Shown: one piece after another, positions 1-7,472 of the stretch
How positions within the stretch are numbered: the first letter of the stretch is position 1
Layout of the letters: each line of letters starts with the position of its first letter
NCBI GenBank assembly: GCA_902554995.1
Contig: CACDQT010000004.1
Span: 1 to 37,699 of the forward strand
DNA: 37,699 nt
Source: an uncultured Pelagibacteraceae bacterium
Lineage (GTDB): Bacteria > Pseudomonadota > Alphaproteobacteria > Pelagibacterales > Pelagibacteraceae
Reading direction: 5' to 3'
Made by a program: the position numbers and the translations under genes
The notes under the pieces: model-generated
Seen by the model: only the letters and a program-made list of their open reading frames with translations
Database searches by the model: none
What the model was told of the DNA's origin: nothing

Positions 1-1
1 T

Positions 2-205
2 AGTGTTGGGCTTTACATTACTGCAGGTTATTGGTTTACTTCCTCAACCTCTTTTGCAAATCCAGCTGTTGCTATTGCTAGAACATTTACAGAGTCTTTT
101 ACTGGTATTAGTTATTTAAATACTCCTTATTATATTTTAGCTGAGCTTATTGGAATGTTAATTGCTGTACTTATTGTTAAAAAGTTATTTTTAGAAAAAA
201 ATTGA
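2..205 (+). CDS. Aquaporin (MIP family), 3' fragment
   Basis: Only the last 67 codons lie in the window; the gene runs in from the left edge and the frame is read from base 2 to the TGA at 203-205. The fragment contains an Asn-Pro-Ala motif inside SFANPAVAIAR, which in aquaporins sits in the second half-helix and lines the pore, followed by a hydrophobic last membrane helix and a short basic tail. The wording around this NPA box (YWFTSSTSFANPA) resembles the bacterial aquaporins often found beside arsenic-resistance genes, but the neighbours that would support that are outside the window. It would be an inner-membrane channel for water or small neutral solutes. Its stop codon overlaps the start of the Nudix gene (TTGA), so the two are probably cotranscribed. 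Confidence 0.8.
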   Translation, partial: SVGLYITAGYWFTSSTSFANPAVAIARTFTESFTGISYLNTPYYILAELIGMLIAVLIVKKLFLEKN

Positions 206-693
206 AAAATATAAAACTTACCAATCGAATAAGTTTAATTAACAAAAAATTTAAAAAAAAAGAGTTTTATCATTATCTTAAAACTTCTAATCTTTCATTA
301 GTAATACCTAAGATTAAAGACAAATATGTAGTAGTTTCCCAAAAAAGAGTTCCAATTAATAAAATTAATTACGAGTTTCCTTCTGGCATAGTGGAAAAAA
401 AGGAAACAACTTTGCAATCAGCATATAAGGAATTAAGAGAAGAAACAGGATATAGATCAAGATCAAAATTGAGTAAAATAATAACTTTTTATACTGAACC
501 TGGAAGACTAACTACTAAAATTACTGGTTATTACACAGAAGACTTAATTAAAATTTCGAAACCAGAACAAGGTATTAGAATTCATCTTTTTAATCAAAGA
601 GAGATATTTAAATTAATATTAAATCAAAAATTCAATAATAGTTCTCATATAGCAATGTTTTTTTATTTAATAACAGGTCTTAAAAAACTATAA
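202..693 (+). CDS. Nudix hydrolase (ADP-ribose pyrophosphatase-like)
   Basis: A 163-residue protein of the Nudix family, which hydrolyses nucleoside diphosphates linked to another group X. The Nudix box is visible at about residues 62-84: Gly, five residues, Glu, seven residues, then KELREETGY. This matches GX5EX7REUXEEXGU except that the usual Arg is Lys. The order and length fit ADP-ribose or NDP-sugar pyrophosphatases, but the substrate cannot be read from sequence. The start is a TTG that overlaps the aquaporin stop as TTGA; the next in-frame Met is near the C-terminus, so this start or a rarer one must be used. The very basic first 25 residues precede the fold. It probably belongs to the operon of the upstream aquaporin. 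Confidence 0.8.
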   Translation: MKNIKLTNRISLINKKFKKKEFYHYLKTSNLSLVIPKIKDKYVVVSQKRVPINKINYEFPSGIVEKKETTLQSAYKELREETGYRSRSKLSKIITFYTEPGRLTTKITGYYTEDLIKISKPEQGIRIHLFNQREIFKLILNQKFNNSSHIAMFFYLITGLKKL

Positions 694-772
694 ACTATAG
701 GTTGTAACAAAATATCCTTTTTATTTTAGGATTATATGATTAAATTAAGTATCAAATAATTCGGAGGCAGTA

Positions 773-982
773 ATGAGAAAAAAACTAAAAAAGAATGAAA
801 AGAAAAAAACAAAAATATTAAAATCAATTGATAAACTTAAAAATAAAATTACAGCTAAAGAAAAAAAATTATCAAGCCTTAATATTAAAATTGCTGGTCT
901 AGAAAAAAAGGTTGCTGAAAAAAAAGCAAAAAAACTTGCTAAGAAGAATGCAGAGCAGTCTCCTGCATCTATAAATAATTAA
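773..982 (+). CDS. Small lysine-rich coiled-coil protein, unknown function
   Basis: A 69-residue protein with 24 lysines, no cysteine and no membrane segment. Residues 15-60 show a heptad-like pattern of Leu/Ile/Val alternating with Lys and Glu, which suggests a helical coiled coil; the last ten residues are polar. I do not recognise the family. The translation signal is strong: GGAGG at 763-767, five bases before the ATG, whereas many starts in this window have little or no Shine-Dalgarno match. That argues for a real, well-translated gene. It stands alone between the Nudix gene (79 bases upstream) and two hairpins downstream. The charge would allow nucleic-acid or ribosome binding, but that is inference. 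Confidence 0.65.
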   Translation: MRKKLKKNEKKKTKILKSIDKLKNKITAKEKKLSSLNIKIAGLEKKVAEKKAKKLAKKNAEQSPASINN

Positions 983-992
983 TTCCAAATTG

Positions 993-1028
993 TCTTTCTT
1001 CCTTCTCTTAAATGAGAAGGAAGAAAGA
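993..1028. repeat. Perfect 15-bp inverted repeat (strong hairpin)
   Basis: Arms 993-1007 and 1014-1028 are perfectly complementary around a 6-base loop (TTAAAT). The right arm is all purine. It lies 10 bases after the stop of the small lysine-rich gene. No U-run follows on either strand, so it is not a textbook intrinsic terminator, but it could protect the 3' end or stop transcription from both converging genes. Confidence 0.7.
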
Positions 1029-1031
1029 AGC

Positions 1032-1088
1032 TAATTAACAAAATTTAAACAGGGGAAAAAATAATGAATATTTAAATTTTGTAAATTA
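1032..1088. repeat. Long inverted repeat: 18-nt arms, 17 paired, 21-nt loop
   Basis: Arms 1032-1049 (TAATTAACAAAATTTAAA) and 1071-1088 (TTTAAATTTTGTAAATTA) pair at 17 of 18 positions; the only mismatch is 1037 with 1083. The 21-base loop at 1050-1070 contains AGGGG followed by an ATG, but that frame encodes only three residues before a stop. The repeat begins three bases after the preceding hairpin, so the two form a tandem structured element between the small lysine-rich gene and the end of ppx. A structured RNA, a 3'-end element or a bidirectional terminator are all possible. Confidence 0.6.
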
Positions 1089-1148
1089 TCTTAAAAAGAT
1101 TAAGTTACAGAAATATTTACTTATTATTAAAGTTTAATTAATTTAAGT

Positions 1149-2660
1149 TTATTTTGAATTATTTGAATAAATTACTCTTGGCTCTAAAAATAATTCTCTA
1201 GCAAGAGCTTTAAATCTTTTGGTAACTTGTTTTGAGATTATTTCTTGATGTTGTGATGGAATTTTTAAAAATACAGCATTACCTCTTTTATACAATTTAA
1301 ACTCTTCAAGAAATATCGTAGATATCGAGGTCAATGATTGTGAAAATCTCAATGCTGCACCAACTTGTTTGCTTGAAAAAATTTCATTATTATTCAAAAA
1401 AGTTAAATACTCGATCTTTGGATTATACTTGATACTACAGTACCGCCAATAGCATGACAAAGCTAATTGTATTCTTTCTTTATGTGTCAATCTAAGTAAA
1501 GGAGTATTTATCGTTTCTTGAAATACCAATTCAGCTTTTTGAAATGCTCCCAATCCCCAATCCATATGACTTAATACACATGCCAGATATAATAATTTCT
1601 TATTAAAGTGCTCATTACCTTCAAAAACTGGATGAATAAAATCATAATATTTTTTATAATTTGACCCTAAATCACCTCTTTTTTGCGCAACCTTCTCAAT
1701 TGCTTTGTAAAAAATTTCAGATTCTTTTACATCTTTAAAATGGTCAATTGATAAAGATCCTTCACGCAAACCACTGATAGAACAAATAATTTTTTTTGGA
1801 TTTGAAACTTTCATAATTTCATCAAGTATAATACAGCTATAAGGTAAATATGGTGTTCTAGATTTTGAAATATACTCAACTGTTTTAAGTTTGGATTTAT
1901 TAAAAGAAGAAATTTTTTCAACAAACTTAGATAAAACATTATTATCAATACTATATTGATGAATTATGTGTACTGGATGATTATTTTGAAAAAGATGTAA
2001 TTTAAATAATGCACGCCAAGTACCTCCAACTAAATATAAATTATTAAATTTCTTTTTTGAGAGCCATTTTTCATCTCTTAATAATTTTTTAATATATTTT
2101 GCTAAATTTCTTTTTTTAACTATAGGATTATTCATTAATCTTAAAACACCAACAGGTAATGAGGTTTTATTGGTTACTATATTGTTTTCAACTCGGGCTA
2201 GCTCCAAACTACCACCGCCAAGGTCAGCAACTAATCCATCAACATTTTCAAAACCTATTTTTACTCCCTCAGCTGTGCATTTAGCTTCTTCTTCGCCTGA
2301 TAATATATTAATCTTAGTTTTAAAAAGTTTTTCAACTTCATCAATAAAAGGTTTTGTATCAGTTGCTTCTCTTATAACTGCTGTTGCAATAATCTTTAGA
2401 TTTGTGATTTTTGAAACATTTAAAATTTCAGAAAATCTTTTTAAAACTTTTAAAGCATATTCAGTACCAGATCTGTGAAGTTTTTTCGATTTATCTAAAT
2501 TTTTTCCAAGTTCACAAACTGCTTTTTCATTAAAAAAAGGCACACGAGAAGAACTGAAATCTTCATAAATTAGCATTCTTATAGAGTTTGATCCAATGTC
2601 TATTATAGCTAATTTAGCCTGATTTAATTTTAAACTATTTTTACTTTTAATTACTTCCAC
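1149..2660 (-). CDS. ppx: Exopolyphosphatase, Ppx/GppA family
   Basis: A 503-residue cytoplasmic enzyme of the Ppx/GppA family, which releases phosphate from the ends of polyphosphate chains (some members hydrolyse pppGpp instead). The ASKHA-fold phosphate-binding loop is at residues 18-30 (AIIDIGSNSIRML) and the second nucleotide or phosphate loop is ADLGGGSLELA near residue 145. The C-terminal third carries the HD-like helical region found in long Ppx proteins, with LSHMDWGLGAFQKAELVF, and the length fits alphaproteobacterial Ppx. The ATG overlaps the end of ppk by 14 bases, so Ppk and Ppx are cotranslated and form a synthesis and breakdown pair for polyphosphate. Exopolyphosphatase is preferred over pppGpp phosphatase because of the ppk neighbour, but the sequence alone cannot exclude dual activity. 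Confidence 0.9.
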   Translation of the reverse strand: MEVIKSKNSLKLNQAKLAIIDIGSNSIRMLIYEDFSSSRVPFFNEKAVCELGKNLDKSKKLHRSGTEYALKVLKRFSEILNVSKITNLKIIATAVIREATDTKPFIDEVEKLFKTKINILSGEEEAKCTAEGVKIGFENVDGLVADLGGGSLELARVENNIVTNKTSLPVGVLRLMNNPIVKKRNLAKYIKKLLRDEKWLSKKKFNNLYLVGGTWRALFKLHLFQNNHPVHIIHQYSIDNNVLSKFVEKISSFNKSKLKTVEYISKSRTPYLPYSCIILDEIMKVSNPKKIICSISGLREGSLSIDHFKDVKESEIFYKAIEKVAQKRGDLGSNYKKYYDFIHPVFEGNEHFNKKLLYLACVLSHMDWGLGAFQKAELVFQETINTPLLRLTHKERIQLALSCYWRYCSIKYNPKIEYLTFLNNNEIFSSKQVGAALRFSQSLTSISTIFLEEFKLYKRGNAVFLKIPSQHQEIISKQVTKRFKALARELFLEPRVIYSNNSK

Positions 2661-4803
2661 TTTTAATCAATCTTAAGTGCAGTTGTTTAGGCTGCATTCT
2701 TAGTTTAGCTTTACCTCTTCCAGATAAGCTCGGATTATTCATAAAATATTCATGAGCTGAAAAGGAATCGCTCTTACTATATTTAATTTTTTTATAATTA
2801 CCATCAGCTTCAAGTTCCCAGCTCTGATTAGTATCAAGATAATTTGCCAACATTATTTGATCTAAGATCTGTTCATGAACAGTCTCATTTTCAATTGGGA
2901 CTAGAAGTTCTACCCTTCGATTTAAATTTCTCGGCATTAAATCAGCTGACGAAATATATACTTTTGCATTTCTATTAGGCATTTTTTTTGTACCATTACT
3001 AAAACAATAAATTCTAGAATGCTCTAAAAATCTTCCTATGATACTTTTTACAAATATGTTTTCTGATCTATCTTTTACTCCTGGTCTTAAACAACAAACA
3101 CCCCTTACAAATAAATGAATTTTTACACCAGCATTCGAAGCTTCATAAAATTTATCAATAATTTCTGGATCTACTAAAGAGTTCATTTTTGCCCAAATAG
3201 CTGCAAATTTTCCATTTTTAGAATTTTTAATTTCAGCATCAATATTTTCATTTAAGGTTTGCCTCATATTTACTGGCGAAATAGAAATTTTATTTAAATT
3301 TTTTGGTTTTGCGTATCCTGTTACATAATTGAAAAACTTTTCAACATCTGATGCCATTTTCTTATCACAACTAAATAAAGACAAATCAGTATAAATTTTA
3401 GCATTTACTGGATGATAATTGCCAGTTCCTAAATGAAAATAAGTTTGTATTTTACCCTGTTCTCTTCTTAAAACTAATGATGATTTTGCATGAGTTTTAT
3501 ATTTAGCAAAACCATAAACAATTTGAACACCTACTTTTTCTAAACTTCTTGATAGTTGAATATTAGCTTCCTCATCAAATCTAGCTTTAATTTCAATTAA
3601 AGCGGTAACTGTTTTTCCGTTTTCTGCAGCTGTTATTAAAGCTTTAACAATAGGTGAGTCTAGAGTTGTTCTATATAGAGTTTGTTTTATAGCTATAACT
3701 TTTTTATCATTTGCTGCTTGGTTTAAAAATTCAATTACTGAGTCAAATGTTTCAAAAGGATGATGAACAACTAAATCTTTCTTTTTAATAGTTTCAAAAA
3801 AATTATCATTGTATTCTTTTAATCTTTCAACTTCTCTAGGTGTAAAATGTTTAAATCTTAATTTTGGATTTTTTACTTTACATATTTGATCTATATCTTG
3901 AATTCCAACAAGGCCAGCAACATCATAAATATAGTCAGGATTTATATCTAATTTATTAATTATAAATCTTATCAATTCGTTATCACTATTTTCAAGAACC
4001 TCTAAACGAACAATATCACCCGTTCTACGTCTTTTTAAAGCCAATTCAAAAGATCTAACCAAATCTTCTGCTTCCTCTTGTATCTCTACATCGCTGTCTC
4101 TTATTACTCTAAAAATCATTTTCTTTTCTAAATCATGATCTGGAAAAATTTCATTAGCAAAAAAACTTATTACATCATCTAGAATCACAAATTTCTTATG
4201 ATTTTTTGAAGACTCAATTTCAATAAATCTAGATAATGCTTTTGGTATTACTATTATTGAGTTTAAAATCCTTTTTTTATTTTTTTTTCTTAACTTCATT
4301 ACAATTGCTCTTCCTTGATTGATTATAAATGGAAATGGATGTGCAGGATCAATTGCTGATGGTGTTAATAAAGGGTAAATCTCTTCTTTAAATATTTCTA
4401 AAAGTTTTTTTTTATCCTTAGTATTTAAATTAACTGGTTTAACTAAATTGATATTATTTTTTTTTAATTCCATAATCAGTTGAATAAAAATTTTGTTCTG
4501 TTTTTTTAATAGATTCTTAGTTTCAAGCACTACCTCATCCATTTGCTCTTCAGGTGTCAAACCATCAGAGCTTAGTGAGTCAACTTCTTGTTTTATTTGA
4601 CTATATAACCCAGCTACACGGACCATAAAAAATTCATCTAGATTAGACCCAGCAATTGATAAAAACTTTACTCTTTCATAAAGAGGATTTTCGATATTTT
4701 GCGCCTCTAAAAGTACTCTATCGTTGAATTTTAACCAAGAAAGCTCTCTATTTATATATTTAGATTTCAACTCTTCTTTATGTTGTTTTTTTAAAGCAGT
4801 CAT
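2647..4803 (-). CDS. ppk: Polyphosphate kinase 1
   Basis: A 718-residue Ppk1, close to the family's usual length of about 690-720, which transfers the terminal phosphate of ATP to a growing polyphosphate chain. The N-terminal domain is recognisable from NRELSWLKFNDRVLLEA (residues 18-34) and SNLDEFFMVRVAG. The autophosphorylated histidine is His438 in YKTHAK, followed by HLGTGNYHPVNAKIYTDLSL; a second conserved histidine lies in RFLEHSRIYCF (His595), and the C-terminal NLNRRVELLVPI motif is present. It is upstream of and overlaps ppx. Its ATG lies only 13 bases from the ATG of the divergent sixA gene, so its promoter must reach into sixA coding sequence. The PhoB-PstS cluster next door makes phosphate control likely, though I found no convincing Pho box at this start. 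Confidence 0.95.
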   Translation of the reverse strand: MTALKKQHKEELKSKYINRELSWLKFNDRVLLEAQNIENPLYERVKFLSIAGSNLDEFFMVRVAGLYSQIKQEVDSLSSDGLTPEEQMDEVVLETKNLLKKQNKIFIQLIMELKKNNINLVKPVNLNTKDKKKLLEIFKEEIYPLLTPSAIDPAHPFPFIINQGRAIVMKLRKKNKKRILNSIIVIPKALSRFIEIESSKNHKKFVILDDVISFFANEIFPDHDLEKKMIFRVIRDSDVEIQEEAEDLVRSFELALKRRRTGDIVRLEVLENSDNELIRFIINKLDINPDYIYDVAGLVGIQDIDQICKVKNPKLRFKHFTPREVERLKEYNDNFFETIKKKDLVVHHPFETFDSVIEFLNQAANDKKVIAIKQTLYRTTLDSPIVKALITAAENGKTVTALIEIKARFDEEANIQLSRSLEKVGVQIVYGFAKYKTHAKSSLVLRREQGKIQTYFHLGTGNYHPVNAKIYTDLSLFSCDKKMASDVEKFFNYVTGYAKPKNLNKISISPVNMRQTLNENIDAEIKNSKNGKFAAIWAKMNSLVDPEIIDKFYEASNAGVKIHLFVRGVCCLRPGVKDRSENIFVKSIIGRFLEHSRIYCFSNGTKKMPNRNAKVYISSADLMPRNLNRRVELLVPIENETVHEQILDQIMLANYLDTNQSWELEADGNYKKIKYSKSDSFSAHEYFMNNPSLSGRGKAKLRMQPKQLHLRLIKSGSN

Positions 4804-4816
4804 ATATTTAGATTTT

Positions 4817-5131
4817 ATGTATCAATTATACGTCATGAGACACGCAAAATCTAGTTGGGATGATTTAAGTATTAATGATTTTGATAGACCACTTACTAAA
4901 AGAGGCAAGAAAAATGCAAAAATGATTTGTGAATTTTTTGTTAAAAAAAAATTTGAATTTGATTATGCATTAATTTCATCATCAAAAAGAACAAAAAAAA
5001 CTTTTCAAATTTTATCCAAGAAAATTAATAAGCCAAAAAAAGTTAATTTTTCAAAAGATTTATATTTAGTTGATGAGAATGCAATTGTAAAAAAATTAAA
5101 GAAATATCCAGTGAATATAAATCAATTTTGA
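4817..5131 (+). CDS. sixA: SixA-like phosphohistidine phosphatase, N-terminal part of a frameshifted gene
   Basis: Starting at the ATG at 4817, the protein opens with MYQLYVMRHAKSSWDD, the Arg-His-Ala signature of the histidine phosphatase superfamily in its SixA form, continues with DFDRPLTKRGKKNA, and includes the conserved Arg of SSSKRTKKTF. SixA removes phosphate from histidine on phosphorelay or PTS phosphocarrier proteins. The frame ends early, at 105 codons including the stop. The rest of the family sequence (KSILIINHEPSVKNLV and onward) is in the frame one base back, from about 5095 to 5340. The shift falls at seven A's (5089-5095). Read across the break, the product would be about 174 residues, the normal size. 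As written, this part lacks the second catalytic histidine and should be inactive. An assembly error, a true mutation or programmed slippage remain possible. Confidence 0.75.
   Translation: MYQLYVMRHAKSSWDDLSINDFDRPLTKRGKKNAKMICEFFVKKKFEFDYALISSSKRTKKTFQILSKKINKPKKVNFSKDLYLVDENAIVKKLKKYPVNINQF
5089..5095 (+). other. A7 tract at the sixA frameshift, in A-AAA-AAA slippery phase
   Basis: Seven A's sit exactly where the family match moves from one frame to the -1 frame. In the upstream frame the codons are GTA AAA AAA TTA, so the tract has the X-XXY-YYZ phase of a -1 ribosomal slippery heptamer. I see no strong Shine-Dalgarno-like stimulator upstream or stable hairpin at the usual distance downstream, so loss of one A from an eight-A run, biological or from sequencing, is at least as likely. 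Confidence 0.55.
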
Positions 5132-5340
5132 TTATAAACCATGAACCATCAGTGAAAAATTTAGTACGAAATCTTACAAAAAATCATAATACGAATAATT
5201 TTAAACTAATGAATTATAAATTCCCAACAGCAGCATTTGCAAAAATTGAGTTTGATATTAAATCCTGGAATGAAGTTGAGAAAAAGGGAGTATTAAAAAA
5301 ATTTATAAGACCCAAAGATCTTCAAGATTCTAAAGAATAA
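5128..5340 (+). CDS. SixA-like phosphohistidine phosphatase, C-terminal part
   Basis: This frame supplies the missing end of the upstream SixA fragment: IINHEPSVKNLVRNLT matches the second catalytic-histidine region (usually VGHNPG...) and FPTAAFAKIEFD matches the late strand of the fold. Homologous sequence starts before the TTG at 5128: the same frame is open and family-like from 5095 (IKEISSEYKSILIINHEP). This is therefore the tail of one gene, not a separate gene with its own start. It could be made by reinitiation at TTG but would lack the Arg-His-Ala active site. Its last 19 bases overlap the end of the convergent phoB gene. Confidence 0.6.
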   Translation: MIINHEPSVKNLVRNLTKNHNTNNFKLMNYKFPTAAFAKIEFDIKSWNEVEKKGVLKKFIRPKDLQDSKE

Positions 5341-6005
5341 CCAGCTGATCTTACTGTTCTAATTAAAGGTTTTGTATTTTGTATGTTAATTGCTTGTCTT
5401 AATCTTCTAATATGAACATCAACTGTTCTAGACTCAACATATATATTTTCTCCCCAAACATTGTTTAAAAGTTGTTCTCTTGAATAAACTCTTTTTGGAT
5501 TTTTGATAAAAAAATCTAAGAGTTTAAATTCAGTTGGACCCAAAGTAATTTCTTTATCTTTTCTATAAACTCTTTTTGTAATCCGATCTATTTTTAAATC
5601 AGTAAATTCTACAATGTCTGATGATGATTGAGGTTTAGATCTTCTCAATAAAGATTTAATTCTAGCATTCAATTCTTTTTGACTAAAAGGTTTAGTTACA
5701 TAATCATCTGCACCTGTATCAAATGCTTTTAATTTGTCTTCTTCCTCCCCTTTTGCAGTTAACATAATGACAGGAATATCATTAAACTTATTATCTTTTT
5801 TTAAGTTTTTACAAATTTCAACACCAGATAATTCTGGTAACATCCAATCCATTAATATTAAATCTGGCTGTTTTAATTTTATTTGTTTAAGAGCATCTTC
5901 TCCATTTTCTGAATGACTGACTTTATAACCTTCTTTTTCAAGATTGTACTTTAACAAACTAACAATTGATGCTTCATCTTCAGCTATGAAAACATGAGCT
6001 GACAT
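5322..6005 (-). CDS. phoB: Phosphate regulon response regulator PhoB
   Basis: A 227-residue OmpR/PhoB-type response regulator. The receiver domain (about residues 4-120) has the acidic pair near residues 10-11, the phosphoacceptor Asp53 in ILMDWMLPELSG, the Thr of MLTAKG and the Lys of VTKPFS. The C-terminal winged helix (about 130-225) has TLGPTEFKLLDFF, NPKRVYSREQLLNNVWG and RTVDVHIRRLRQAI, the usual DNA-recognition region of PhoB. Phosphorylated PhoB would bind Pho boxes and recruit RNA polymerase. The gene follows phoU by three bases as the last gene of the pst-phoU-phoB transcription unit, and its end overlaps the end of sixA by 19 bases. Context and sequence both favour PhoB over another OmpR paralogue; the cognate kinase PhoR is encoded at 12053-13198. 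Confidence 0.93.
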   Translation of the reverse strand: MSAHVFIAEDEASIVSLLKYNLEKEGYKVSHSENGEDALKQIKLKQPDLILMDWMLPELSGVEICKNLKKDNKFNDIPVIMLTAKGEEEDKLKAFDTGADDYVTKPFSQKELNARIKSLLRRSKPQSSSDIVEFTDLKIDRITKRVYRKDKEITLGPTEFKLLDFFIKNPKRVYSREQLLNNVWGENIYVESRTVDVHIRRLRQAINIQNTKPLIRTVRSAGYSLES

Positions 6006-6008
6006 AAA

Positions 6009-6716
6009 TCATTTTTCTCCGGTTACAATTGGCTCTGTTCCCTTGGGTCTATCACCTTCTAAATATTCGCCTTTAACTAAATAATAAACTTGTTCTGCAA
6101 CATTTGTAGTATGATCACCAATACGCTCTATGTTTTTAGTTACAAACAATAAATGGGTTCCATCTTCTAAATTTTTTTCATTTTCTTTAAGATATTTTAT
6201 AACTTCTTGCATACAAAGATTGGTTAGGTCATCTATTTGCTCATCACCTTCCCAAACATTTACTGCCATTGGCGCAGATCTTTCTAGATAAGCATCTAAT
6301 GTTGATTTTAATTGTTTTTGAACATTGGTAGATACTCTATTCAATGAGTCTACCAAGTTCTTTGGAAGATTTTCGTTAAGCAAAAGTGTTCTCTTGGATA
6401 TATTTTTTGCTAAATCACCTATTCTTTCTAAATCTGAAGACATTTTCAAAGCCGTTACTGTCTCTCTTAAATCAATTGCCATAGGTTGTCTTAAAGCAAT
6501 TAAATTCACAACTTGCTGTTCAATTAAAGTCTCATATTTATCTATTTTTTCATCTTCTTGAATAACAGCTTCTGCAATATTGTTATCTCTTGTTGTGATG
6601 GCTTGAATTGCTTTACCTAAAGAATCTTCACATGCACTTCCCATTTTAATTATATTAGCATTAAGATTTTTTAGTTCTTCTTCGTAAGATTTGACTGTAT
6701 GTGGTGCTTCAGACAT
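6009..6716 (-). CDS. phoU: Phosphate signalling protein PhoU
   Basis: A 235-residue, all-helical cytoplasmic protein made of two PhoU repeats. Each carries the characteristic metal-binding and helix motif: ALKMSSDLERIGDLAKNISKR in the first half and FVTKNIERIGDHTTNVAEQVYYLVKG in the second. PhoU links the state of the Pst transporter to PhoR and keeps the regulon off when phosphate is plentiful. Its ATG overlaps the pstB stop by one base (TAATG), so it is translationally coupled to the ATPase subunit, and phoB follows three bases later. The length fits the family. Confidence 0.94.
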   Translation of the reverse strand: MSEAPHTVKSYEEELKNLNANIIKMGSACEDSLGKAIQAITTRDNNIAEAVIQEDEKIDKYETLIEQQVVNLIALRQPMAIDLRETVTALKMSSDLERIGDLAKNISKRTLLLNENLPKNLVDSLNRVSTNVQKQLKSTLDAYLERSAPMAVNVWEGDEQIDDLTNLCMQEVIKYLKENEKNLEDGTHLLFVTKNIERIGDHTTNVAEQVYYLVKGEYLEGDRPKGTEPIVTGEK

Positions 6717-7471
6717 TATCCAAACCTCCCTGTTATATAATCTTGCGTTTTTTTGTTATCAGGATTTTTAAATATTTTATCAGTAGATCCATGTTCAATC
6801 AATTGTCCTAAATGAAAAAAACCTGTATTTTGAGAAACACGTGCTGCTTGAGCCATAGAATGAGTTACAATTATTATTGTGTGCTCTTTTTTTAACTCAT
6901 CAATCAATTCTTCAATTTGTGCTGTTGCTATTGGATCTAATGCTGAACAAGGTTCATCCATTAATATAACTTCAGGTCTTACAGAAATCGCTCTAGCAAT
7001 ACAAAGTCTTTGCTGTTGTCCTCCAGATAATCCAGTTCCAGGTTCATGCAACCTATCTTTTACCTCTTCCCATAATGCAGCCTTTTTCAAACTAGTTTCA
7101 ACAATTTCATCCATTTCTTGTTTTGATTGAGCCATACCATGAATTGTTGGACCGTAAGATACATTTTCATATAAAGTTTTTGGGAAAGGATTGGGTTTTT
7201 GAAAAACCATACCAATTTTTTCTCTTAGTCTTACGACATCACAACTTTTATCATTGATATTAAAATCATTAATTAAAATTTCTCCTTTAACACTACAGAT
7301 ATCAATTACATCATTCATTCTATTAAGACATCTTAGGAAAGTTGATTTACCACAACCAGATGGACCAATTAATGCCGTTACTTGATTTTCCTCAATATCT
7401 AAACTTATATTAAAGAGCGCTTGTTTTTTTCCATAAAAAACATCAACATCTTTTGCTTTAATCTTTATCAT
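6716..7471 (-). CDS. pstB: Phosphate ABC transporter ATP-binding protein PstB
   Basis: The ATPase of the high-affinity phosphate importer. It shows Walker [10 protein letters not shown], the Q-loop region [16 protein letters not shown] typical of PstB, signature [15 protein letters not shown], Walker [14 protein letters not shown] and the switch histidine in IVTHSM. I place the start at the ATG at 7471 ([14 protein letters not shown], 251 residues), which has GGAG five bases upstream and lies one base after the pstA stop. The longer reading begins at a TTG at 7492 inside pstA, adds seven residues not needed by the fold, and has no such signal. It would sit on the cytoplasmic face with a PstA-PstC core, and phoU follows with a one-base overlap. 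Confidence 0.93.
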   Translation of the reverse strand: MIKIKAKDVDVFYGKKQALFNISLDIEENQVTALIGPSGCGKSTFLRCLNRMNDVIDICSVKGEILINDFNINDKSCDVVRLREKIGMVFQKPNPFPKTLYENVSYGPTIHGMAQSKQEMDEIVETSLKKAALWEEVKDRLHEPGTGLSGGQQQRLCIARAISVRPEVILMDEPCSALDPIATAQIEELIDELKKEHTIIIVTHSMAQAARVSQNTGFFHLGQLIEHGSTDKIFKNPDNKKTQDYITGRFG

Positions 7472-7472
7472 T

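Noticed and set aside
694-772. Pho box or clear promoter before the lysine-rich gene
   Set aside because: TTGTAAC occurs at 702-708 but has no partner 11 bp away and no good -10 at 16-18 bases.
1064-1075. Leader peptide in the hairpin loop (AGGGG then ATG)
   Set aside because: The frame ends after three residues and there is no downstream gene on that strand to control.
2170-2478. 102-codon plus-strand open frame inside ppx
   Set aside because: It is a shadow of the well-supported ppx frame, with low-complexity composition and no recognisable motif; similar antisense frames inside phoB, pstB, valS, aapJ and ntrY were dropped for the same reason.
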